From Micropterix aruncella (taxonomy: Eukaryota > Arthropoda > Insecta > Lepidoptera > Micropterigidae), in NCBI GenBank assembly GCA_944548615.1, contig OX155955.1:13979039-14043038 (forward strand): 64,000 bases of DNA, read 5' to 3'. The translations under genes and the position numbers were made by a program. A model generated the notes under the pieces. The model was given only the letters and a program-made list of their open reading frames with translations. It was not told the DNA's origin and did not search any database. Positions 1 to 10,600 of this stretch are shown piece by piece. The number at the start of each line of letters is the position of its first letter. Within the stretch, counting starts at the first letter, position 1.

Positions 1-144
1 GCACACAGACACAGTATACCAGACACTATATTTGTTATACATAAATAAATGACGAGTTACGGGAAATATCGATCAATTTTAGGTAATTCCATTTTGAAAA
101 AAATGCTAACTTAAAATATGACCTCTATGCTAACTTAAAATATG

Positions 145-1312
145 AGCCAGGGTTTGTTTGACTGAGAAAAAATATATTTTGTCTGTAAAGCAATAATAGT
201 GGAGCTTCTAAAAAAACACACAAAATAGTTAAATTTATATCTCAAAAAGTATCTCAACTTAAAAAACGAAATTGACATTGATTGTTCTTCCCAGTAACCA
301 GGCCCGTATCCAGACTTCAGTTTCGGGGAGGGGGGGGGGGGACATTCATTGAAACAATGCGCGCGGCACCACCAAATTTGAATTTGCCTACAGAATGTAA
401 CGAAAATACGCCTTTAAAAATGGCGTTTAATTTACCATTACAAATTTCGAGGGGGGACGCGTCCTCTGCCCCTGGATACGTCCTTGCCCCCTGGATACGT
501 CCTTGCCAGTAACCCTTAATAAAACGATATTCAAACAAAATTATTGTATTTTTGAGTGGTGGGTATAACATATTAAATTATTTTAATGTTAAGCAGGCAT
601 TTGTAACGATTGATATAGGAATTTTTAAAACAGTGTTTTAATAGATATAATTTTCTTTAATCCATTATTTCACCCCAAGACTTTCCCGGCAAGTAGCCAA
701 CTGATTTCATCTGAATATTAATTCATGATTAGCCAGGGTTTGTTTGACTGAGAAAAAATATATTTTGTCTGTAAAGCAATAAAAGTGGAGCTTCTAAAAA
801 AACACACAAAATAGTTAAATTTATATCTCAAAAAGTATCTCAACTTAAAAAACGAAATTAACATTGATTGTTCTTCCCAGTAACCAGGCCCGTATCCAGA
901 CTTCAGTTTCGGGGAGGGGGGGGGACATTCATTGAAACAATGCGCGCGGCACCCACCAAATTTGAATTTGCCTACAGAATGTAAGGAAAATACGCCTTTA
1001 AAAATGGCGTTTAATTTACCATTACAAATTTCGAGGGGGGACGCGTCCTCTGCCCCTGGATACGTCCTTGCCCCCTGGATACGTCCTTGCCAGTAACCCT
1101 TAATAAAACGATATTCAAACAAAATTATTATATTTTTGAGTGGTGGGTATAACATATTAAATTATTTTAATGTTAAGCAGGCATTTGTAACGATTGATAT
1201 AGGAATTTTTAAAACAGTGCTTTAATAGATATAATTTTCTTTAATCCATTATTTCACCCCAAGACTTTCCCGGCAAGTAGCCAACTGATTTCATCTGAAT
1301 ATTAATTCATGA
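145..1312. repeat. Tandem duplication of a 586-bp unit
   Basis: Two near-identical head-to-tail copies, 145-728 and 731-1312, offset by about 586 bases. Both start AGCCAGGGTTTGTTTGACTG and end ATATTAATTCATGA. Each copy contains a short internal doubling (CTGGATACGTCCTTGCC twice in a row) and a G-run whose length differs between copies. The minus strand is open for up to 145 codons here, but the frame is low-complexity and I see no recognised domain. The very small number of differences points to a recent duplication. Confidence 0.85.
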
Positions 1313-1527
1313 ATAAAATTGACGAGCGCCCTCTCTCGGCCGGCGGACGAACCCGGTTGGGTTTCATTGCGCCACCTCAGACGACGCGGTTCCTTTCTCG
1401 TCTAGCCACGGGCGGCTCGTCGTTAATAATTAATTGAAATGTATGGCGGAAATTAAATATTGTTAGTGCAGTTTGTAAGTACCTATATGAGATATTTTAA
1501 CCAAAATTTCTCAATTTTTCAAAAAAG

Positions 1528-1768
1528 CATCTGTGTACCGAAATTCAAGTCTAACAATATGTAAGAAATTCACGTCTCTAACAATATGTATGAACTCTGA
1601 GTTCAAAATTTCGAAGATAATATGACAAGTGCGCCCCCTTGGTGAACCGATTTCAACTACAATCTTTTGAACTCTTGCCATGACAAAATGATGCCTGCAT
1701 GCCAAATTTCAGCTCAATCGGATGAAGCGTTTGGGCGCTATCATTGAGGAATACACACAACACACACA

Positions 1769-1816
<48 letters not shown>

Positions 1817-1940
1817 GACTCACAGACAGACTTCAGCTTGGAAATGGTCTTAATCGTCTCGGGAGGGGTCAAAATAGGATATATCCATCATCTCGAAAAA
1901 AAAAGCATTCATAATACTCTTCCTCTGCGGGGAAAGTAAA
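1528..1940 (+). repeat. Dispersed repeat family A, copy 1
   Basis: This repeat recurs at 2050-2084 plus 3560-3730, 2283-2836, 5051-5385 and 47945-48632. Its shared landmarks, in order, are GCATCTGTGTACC, AAATGATGCCTGCAT, AAGCGTTTGGGCGCTATC, a CA/TACA microsatellite, GGTCTTAATCGTCTC, and a terminal GGAAAGTA. I do not recognise a coding domain; it behaves like a non-autonomous element or a LINE 3' tail carrying a microsatellite. Confidence 0.7.
1751..1812. repeat. CA dinucleotide microsatellite
   Basis: A nearly pure run of about 30 CA units inside repeat family A. Other copies of the family carry a TACA/GACA run at the same place (for example 2646-2705), so the microsatellite arose from a simple tract within the repeat. 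Confidence 0.9.
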
Positions 1941-2084
1941 ATCGATCAAAATCAGTCATTATCACACAGCAGACAAACAGATGGACAGACGTTGCATTTT
2001 TTAATATTAAGTAGAGATGTAAAAAAAACACAATAAGATTTTGGCACAACAAAGCATCTGTGTACCAAATTTTAAGTCTCAAGT

Positions 2085-3559
2085 CAGGGGTTCCCAAACT
2101 TATTGACCCAGCGACCCACTTTTTAAAATCAAAATATTTTGCGACCCAGCGAGAACATTTTCAGAAAAGTTAGTGAGTGGTTTGATGTAAAAAATAAGTA
2201 ATTCATTTGTAAATATCATAAGTAAGTCTTTATTTTTATAAGAAATTGTAATGTGCAACAACATAAAAAAAAATCGGTTGTGTCACCCCAAGACTTTCCT
2301 GACTAGTATCCGGGGAGGTGCGAAAAAACAGCGACATTTTTTACTCTAGTACCCCAAATTTGTATGGCAGGTACCCCAAACGTTGGTCGTAAGTACCCCA
2401 AAAACTAATAGGTTCTTCCGATGGTTAACAGAAGCTTCTATGCCAAATTTTAACTTAGACAGATTAAGCGTCTGGGCGCTATCGCGGAAACAATTTTTTC
2501 GCCGGGAACCCCAAATTTGTATGGGAGGTACCACAACCGTAGGGCGTAGGGACTCCAAAAACTAATGGGTTCCTCCGACGGTTAACAGAAGCTTATATAC
2601 CAAATTTCAGCTCAATCCGATTAAGCGTCTGGGCGCTATCGTGGAAGAATACATACATACACACATACAGACATACAGACATACAGACATACAGACATAC
2701 ATACAGACAGAGATCGGTCTGGAAATAGTCTCAATCGTCTCAGGGAGTCTCAAAATATATATTCCCATCTTCATCTCAAAATTTTTTTTTAGCGCGATCA
2801 CAATACTTTCCTTTCCGATAGGTCGTCAGGAAAGTAATAGAACCTAAGAACTACATTTATATACCTACCTACCTACCTACTTTGAAAATCACAGAGTAGA
2901 TACTGCTAAATAATTCAGTGTGACGAATGAGCTTGCCTTCTATTTTTCAAAATTACAGCTTCTACATAAACTTTAATGCGAAATATTATTAAGCGCAGGG
3001 AATTTGACAAATCTTTTTCTTGTACTTTGTCTTTATACTTGTCATAGCAGAAAAACCTACTTCAAACAAATACGACGTTGTGAATGGGAGTAGAACTTTT
3101 ACTGCCTCAGCATAACCAGAATTGTGTCAAGGGTTGGCGATTAAATGTACTCTTCAAGTAGGTATCTTCTGACAAGTCAATTATTTCTTCATCGGCATTA
3201 GTTGAATGTTCAAAATCGCATTTTAACGAATTCAAATGATAGGAAATTGCTTTTATTAAGTTACTGGATGGTTGCAGTTGATTTTTGTTTATGAATGTAT
3301 CTTAAGCTGGAAAGCAGACGAACTTTTGCTGTTCAGTGTTATTCTTCCACGATACAAGTATTCTCATGAATGCTATTCTATTTTTTTTTGTGCTATCTTT
3401 ATTTTATTTAATTATATTGCCTGTAGGTATCCTAAATACAACCTATCTCGTCGTCCATCTGCCATATTATACCCTACGTTCATACGTTGTGTTCGCAACC
3501 CACCTGGAATCGGCTCCCAACCCACCAGTGGGTCGCGACCCACACTTTGGGAACCGCTG
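2085..3559. mobile_element. Non-autonomous hAT element with 8-bp TSD
   Basis: The ends are inverted repeats: left CAGGGGTTCCCAAA, right end (reverse complement) CAGCGGTTCCCAAA, each followed by an inverted GACCCAC-type stretch. CAGNGGTTCCCAAA is a well-known hAT terminus. The element sits inside a copy of repeat family A. Comparison with the uninterrupted copy near 47990 shows the 8-bp target CTCTAAGT, present on the right (3560-3567) and, with one base lost, on the left (2078-2084). No transposase frame remains; part of the interior is a nested copy of repeat family A. Confidence 0.8.
2283..2836 (+). repeat. Repeat family A, copy nested in hAT element
   Basis: Begins CACCCCAAGACTTTCC and ends in the inverted CAGGAAAGTA, with the GGGCGCTATC landmark and a TACA/GACA microsatellite between. 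The GTACCCCAAA stretch is partly repeated (around 2350-2400 and 2500-2560). It lies wholly inside the hAT element 2085-3559, which itself interrupts an older copy of the same family. Confidence 0.65.
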
Positions 3560-3730
3560 CTCTAAGTCCAATATTTCGATGATGATATTACCAGTCCCCT
3601 GGTGGACTGATTTTAACCACATGACCAAATGATGCCTGCATATCAAATTTCAGCCCAATCAGATTAAGCGTTTGGGCGCTATCACACAGGAGGAATACAC
3701 ACATTTGCTGGGACGGAAAAGTAAAAACGA
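3560..3730 (+). repeat. Repeat family A, right part of split copy
   Basis: Continues the copy that begins at about 2050 and is interrupted by the hAT element. It carries AAATGATGCCTGCAT and GGGCGCTATC and ends before the usual terminal microsatellite. Confidence 0.65.
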
Positions 3731-3781
3731 TATTTAATAAATAATTATTTTATTTTTGAATGTTATAATAAATTGTTTATG

Positions 3782-4266
3782 TTAACCCTTTAATTGCCAA
3801 GCCCGAGTTATCTCGGGCTTGGCGTTGTATCACTATTGCCAACCACCAGTATTCTCGGGCGACTTGGGGTTTTCATATGAAAGCAAATTATTTTGGCAGT
3901 TATTGACTTGCAGTATTTTGTAGGGTGATAATTGAAATGAAACAAAAAGTTAGTATAATGTTTGTAAATACGGCAAAAAAATAGAAAGAAATAAACAACT
4001 AAATTAGTAAATGAATATTTTATCTCAAAATATCGAACTAAAACTGAAGGTTACTTCACAAATTATTATCAAAATTAGAAAATATTTATAAATGATGAAT
4101 CCGGAAACAATTCTCGACGCAAACGGACGCTGAGTATGATCGAGTTTGGCTTAGTGAATAGGTTTTTCTGTCCCATTGCCTGGCCCAAGTATTCTCGGGC
4201 ATACTTTTTTGTACTACGGCAGTTCAACCTAACCTACATAAAAAATCTTGGCAAGCAAAGGGTTAA
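3782..4266. mobile_element. piggyBac-type MITE (TTAA ends)
   Basis: Starts TTAACCCTTTAATTGCCAAG and ends with the reverse complement of TTAACCCTTTGCTTGCCAAG, so 18 of 20 terminal bases pair and each end carries the TTAA that piggyBac transposases duplicate. Just inside the left end is a perfect 12-bp hairpin (3797-3824, GCCAAGCCCGAG arms). No transposase is encoded. Confidence 0.8.
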
Positions 4267-4504
4267 GCAGGCATTTGCGATGAATAATATACGGTTTTTA
4301 GAACAGTTTGTCTTTAAAATAGGTATAGTTTTAAAAAGCACGTGTATAAAATTTGTGAATTTGAATTGATTGGTTTTAAAATTTAGCTAACATAGCAGTA
4401 CGTCTCTCTCTTTTGAATTGCTGTTCTATTGTTCCTTTTTTGAACCTGGAAACAGCTTCACATCTATCCAGTTTCAGTCAGCCTTCTTCAATTTTTGGAG
4501 AAGG

Positions 4505-4647
4505 CTATATCATTGATATCATAATTCCGTCTTGATGTTGCGATATTTTGAGATGTCTTCGTAATGAGCTCTTATCCGCAAACTGCCTTGAGCAAACCCG
4601 GCATTTGAACTTACGACCGCTGTGAGTACTGGAGTGTCTGCTTAAAC
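4505..4647 (-). CDS. ZAD zinc-finger gene, exon 7 (last)
   Basis: Acceptor CTTTTTAG, phase 1 start. Completes finger 4 (GLSRHSSTH), then finger 5 (CRVCSRQF...HLKISQH) and a short tail ending in TAG at 4505-4507. Confidence 0.88.
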
Positions 4648-7600
4648 CTAAAAAGTAAAATTGTATAATCAATACAAGTGGATCATGACGAAAAGTAGAA
4701 GTGAGTGCAAAGAAATGGTAACTCACAACCTGATGTAGGCTGTCATTTGCTATATTTGATACTTGATAATATATACATTTATTGACTTTATTTATTGTCG
4801 GGGAGGTAGTGAATATATTTGGGACCTGTTTTCCTAGTTAGTAAAAGTACACTATAAAATCAATGGTAAAAGTAATTAAATCTGGTCTATTATTGATGCT
4901 AATCAAGAACATCTGAGTCTAGCGAGGATTATATGATGAGTGGGTGCATTCAAATTGTACTTTTATCCCAGTTATAAATCTCTTCCATTTACTACAGTCG
5001 ATCATTAAATGCACAAAAAAAATCTATCTGGCTCATTTACATTTGAACGAAGTGTGATTTCGGCTCAACAAGGCATCTTTTTACCAAATTTCAAGTCCAA
5101 TATTTCGAGATTGATATAGACCAATTTCTACCACAACCGTTCCAACTCTTGTCATGGTCAAATGATACCTGCATATCAGATTTCATCTCAATCAGACCAA
5201 GCATTTGGGCGCTATCATGAAGGAATACATACACACATAGACAGACTTCAATCTGAAAGTGGTCTTAATCATCTCAGGGAGGCGCAAAATGGACAATTCC
5301 ATCTGCATCTCGAAAATATGTATGTTCACAATACTTTCCCTCCTGGTCAGTTGGTGAACCGAGAAAGTAAAAAAGACAAACAATAAGAATCTGAGGATCA
5401 TTACCGGATGGATGGCAGAAGACCTTCGGACAGTGTTCACATTTGTGTAGGTAAATCGGTCTCTCCCTGCAGGTTGAATGCCTTTGCAGATGTCTACGAA
5501 GCGGTTCACGTTGCGTAAAACCACGTCCGCATTTGTCGCAAGTGAACGGTCGAACTTCCAAGTGTGTCAATTGATGTCTCTACAAAATTAATTAACCAAA
5601 ATGGTAAGTCCATACTCTTTTCTCTTTTTTTTCAGCAGTTTCCTTCTACCTTTAATATCTCCTTCTGTGCAAATCCTCGTCCGCAGACGGGACAAGTGAA
5701 AGGTTTCTCACCGGTGTGTATCCGAAAATGTCTCATTAAGGCTGATTTTGAGGAGAACCATTTCATACAAACGTCACAAGTAATCCCACGTTCGGTCGGC
5801 TGGTGTTTTACCTTCTCTTTGATCTATAATCGGATGAGAAAAACATATAAATTAAAGATAAGTTACATAATGTAATTTCTGAAGGCCACAGTTAACCCCT
5901 AGAACCCTAATTGTCCGATATCGGCCACAACACGATTCAACGTGACGGCCCCGTTTTAATTTTATTTTAATTTGTTTTATTTTATTATGTTTTATTAAGT
6001 TAATATGTTTTATTTTAATTATGGGTACAGTGGTTTGGCAGTAATTAATATTTTGGTGAGACAGTGTCATAATTCAATTTTTTTACTAATTTTTACAAAA
6101 AATTTTTGGGACATCAACTTGTCAATCGGCTGAGGGGCCGAGGCCTGAAGGGTTAAATGGTAACATTTTATGTTCATTTTAATTGTCATTCAATTTATAA
6201 TGTTACAGCCCTTCTTATGTAAAAGGCAGGAACTTGGTACCATTTGATTCCAGTTCAAATCGGCTTCAAACTGGTATGTAAAGCATTAAATTTAATTTTA
6301 TATAAGAATTATAATGCTTTTTCTCTCTGCTTTTCCGAAAATAAGGATATTTACAAGAAACTTGTATGTTTATTTTTTTTTGGAGAAAACGAAGTTACTT
6401 TAGAAAATTACTGCTTTTTAAATTCATATTTTAACCAGTGTTGCCAAGTGCTAACTTGAATAGTCGCCGATGGCAACAGAAAAGATAGCCTAAAGTAGCC
6501 GTTTTGCAAAAAAGCCATTTTTTGCCAATGAAAAGGATTGCAGAACATAGGTTTAAATCAAATAATTGAAAACTGCTAGGCCGTTACATTTTTTTTTTAA
6601 ATTACCAAGATTAGTACATAAAAAAAACATTGGTTGGAATAAGATTGTACGATAAAATAGAACAAAATTACCTAGTAGATACCAAAGTTACCATTTGTAA
6701 ACAGCTACTTAATATACATATTTATGAACATGATACCACGAAATAAAAATAAATGTACAATTTAATATGACCAATTACCTATCATAACTACATTACGCAA
6801 AAAACAAATTTGCATAACTACTTTAAACTTTTACACAGAAAGTTTGCAAAAATCCATTACATCCTTACATTGCAAAAAACAAATACATAATATTATGCCC
6901 GCTCCACGCGTTGGCGAATGTTGGCAAATATTGCTAAGGTGGAAGCGAGTCGGCACCACTGTGATGTCAGAAAAATATATGGGAAAGAGCGAGAGACATA
7001 GGTTAGGCCAACGCTGGTCAATGTGTGGAGCGGGCATTAAACTAAACCATAACAATTTAAGGTTAACAAAGGGGAAATTATTTATATAAAAACATTACAG
7101 GTACCCATATGTTCGGCACCATTATCTTAGAAATAAGTAAAATCGTTGTTACCGTACAAATTAAAATCGAACAACTGGTGTAGCCTAAATCAGCGACAAG
7201 CGATTTTTGGTATTTTTTGGTCGCCGATAACCCATTTGCTGATAACCCATAGCCTAAATGGCGACATATTGCCTAACTTGGCAATACTGATGTTAACTGC
7301 TTTTTAACATTGCAATACTCGAACGGAACGAGAATGCAAGCGTTGATTACATGCAGGAAAAACGACAAATTAAAAAATATGTAGCATTTTTGCGACAACC
7401 TAGTTTAACAGTTCAACAACAACAATAGTTGGACAATTCAGCTGTCGATTTCAGAAAATTATTTATACAGGTGAGTTTTTCGAACAGGACCCGAAGAAAT
7501 CCGAAACAATTACCGATAGAGTAAAATGCTAAAGAGAGCCACAAAACGGATTTTGGAAAAATGAAAAATGGCTTTTATACTTTTTTAGAAAAGTCCATAA

Positions 7601-10600
7601 TTTTTTGAGATATTTAAAAATATATATATTGATACCGATCGTTCTGATTTTATATTAGGAACAAATCTTTGATCGAATCGAATTAACTTTTAAAGTATGT
7701 TGGTAGAATTCAAATAATGCACATTTTCAAACTGGTATTCTTTCGATAGAAAACTGTATGAAACAATTACTTGCCTTAATTTAGGCACAAATGCTCTGAT
7801 GGACGAGACATTCGCTGTAAAAGAGAATTATCTGATGGAAAGACAACAGAATAAAATTTCGCTTCAAATTAGTATACGTCCTCATTGACTGATATGTAAT
7901 TAGCAGCACACTAATATGGTCAAAAACGGAAATTTTATAGAATGATTGTTTCCTGCTGATTTAATCCAAATTTAATACAATAACAAAGCAATATTCCATC
8001 AGCTGCCATTCTTCAAAGATGAAAAATAAAATACCAAAAACATAGCAAGCGACTGAGCACATAAGATGTTTTGAATGTAATGAATGTTTATAGCGAACTT
8101 TACTGACGGATTATTATTCATCATTCCCCCCCCCCCTCCTCCCCCCAAACACCCCCAGTCTGGTTATTTTTTGACATCCATCTGGCAGCACTGCCAACAT
8201 CCGTTTCGTGACTCCTGTCCCCACTTTCTCTATATACAATGGTTTCAGATTTGCCCATACTGTCCTGTTTTAAAAATGCCTGTAATATACAGGCCATATA
8301 ATATAATGATAGAAATTAGAAAAATTATGAATTTATATAGGAACATACCACACATAATTCTCGCACTGAGGGCAGTTTCACTACAGTGGATGCCGGGAGC
8401 ATGGTTATGGATTCGTTTGTTCGCATCTGAGCCTGAAAATATTATAAGAAAATCAAGCAACGCTCCTGTATCGATGTATGTTTGATCTAACATGGCTGAA
8501 GATTACTTGCTTCATCAATTGAAATCAGATCCATCAGTATCAAGGTACCGTCTTCTGTTATAACTTCCAATGTATGAGGGTATTTGGTATTTGTTTCTGT
8601 TCCGATGATACTATTTAAGGTGGCGCAAACAGCCCGAGCTAGTAAGTCTGTTCCTTCTGCTTGGCTAATATCTTCGTTATCCGATATGTATTCTTCTTCT
8701 TGTTCCGTGATTGTGACAGCTGCTCGTTCCGCACTCGCCATAGATAACGTGATGTCTTTGGTCTCGTCTTCTCCCGAGCTTTCTTCAACTCCATAGTCGC
8801 CAGTAGTTCCCTGAAATTAATAAAATAGAATAATCGTTTATTGATAACGGCTGTACATACTCAGTCGCACAACGAGCCATGGAGAGAGCTATGCTTGGAG
8901 ATCCAAAACGAGGAAATCCGCAGAAGAACCAAAGTCACTGTCATAGTTTCTAAAATTAACTACTTGAAATGGCAATGGGCAGGCCATAAAGCTCGCAGAA
9001 CCGACAACCATTGAGGAAAAATGGTTCTCGAGTGGCGACCGCGAACCGGCAGACGCCGTTTGGGACGGAGGTGTGGGACGGACCCCACAAGATGGACCGA
9101 TGACATTGCAGCGGTTGCAGGAAGTAGGTGGATGGCGTCTCAAGACCGTTATTGCATTCTATGGGGGATGCCTATGTCCAACAGTGGACTTCTACTGGCT
9201 GAAGAAGATGATGATTGTACATATTCCTATAGTTTATTGACACATATTGTACACTATCCACTATCTAGCTATTTGACTACCTCTTTGTGACTATTATTAT
9301 ATTTTTTTTGCCGTGACTAAAAAAAATACAAACTTTAAAACTTTTATTTATATTTGACGTTATGATTATATGAATTATTATTAAGCATAGATTAAGTGCA
9401 TTTTATTATCTATTAATTTCAATTTTTATCTTTTTTGTGTTTTCTGTTAACACGTCCATTGCGTTATGCGGTCTAAAAAGCCGCATGCGTGACTTTTCGC
9501 AGATGCGGCAGTCAAAATCGCGCTCTTTTAGGGAGCGACTATGTTCACATTTCATTGAGTATGACAGGCGAATATATAATATTGCTTCCCTCACGAAGTC
9601 TATCCCAACGTCGCAATTAAAAACCTATCTTGTGAGGTCGAGTAGGTCTCATATGCACTGTAAACAAGTTTAACCTTGCCCTGAAAAGACCTCATACTGG
9701 ATGAAAGTCCATCAAAAATGGCTTCGCAACTAGCGTGTTAAATATTTATATATTTTTGTTATAGTTTTAACTTCCATTCAAGTGTTTTTTATTGTCCTAT
9801 TTTAACCGTTTCGTAATAACCTAATTAAACTTTTTTTTGTAAACTAGTTTTCTCTTTCAAACATGTATGATTTGGCCTTCCTTTTACTATGTTTAAAATG
9901 TTTGCCCTGGAACAATTTGTCACTTATTTGGGCGGCATGGGACCGATCATCGGATATAAGCGTGATATAAGTTATTGGGTTTATTATTTTTTAAGTTTAA
10001 TTTTATTCGTTGTTAAAGTGTATATATAAGATGGCCTTCAATGCCAGAATGACTGGACAACAATTGGTGACTTTTGCATTCCGCCTCCAATGCACTGGAA
10101 GGTAATGCTCTATGACTGGACGCCAGAGATGCTGAAATTTTATTTGAATGCCTTTCAGCATACACTTCCAGACCCCAGTAACCTCGCTCGTTGGAGCTTT
10201 GCCGAGGATAGTTCTTGTCCCCTCTGTAGCAATACCCCTTGCACAGCTAGACACATTCTAGCTGGCTGCAAGGTGGCCTTAGATCAAGGACGGTACACTT
10301 ACCGCCATGACAAAGTTCTCGCTGTTATTCGCGAGGTAATTAGTCTCTCAGTGGCTCGTGCCAACAAGGGTTTGACAGTATCCTCCAAACCCCCAATACA
10401 GTTTGTGCGGGATGGCTCTAAAGGCAAAAAACATTTAACTACAAAACCTTTCTCAATAATCGAGAAAGCTACAGATTGGACTCTGGAGGTTGATTCGGTC
10501 TCTAAGCAGTATAAATTCCCTGAAAGTCTCGGATGCACAGCCCTCCGTCCAGATATAACTCTTTACTCTCTATCTCGGAAGGTGGCTCTTATTGTAGAAT

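Noticed and set aside
1757..1810. CRISPR-like regular repeats
   Set aside because: A plain CA microsatellite. No direct-repeat/spacer structure exists anywhere in the window, and the genome is eukaryotic.
8487..8741. Open frame ending SNLQPC as the end of a gene
   Set aside because: The last codons are intron; the GC donor at 8510 gives an in-frame join to exon 4.
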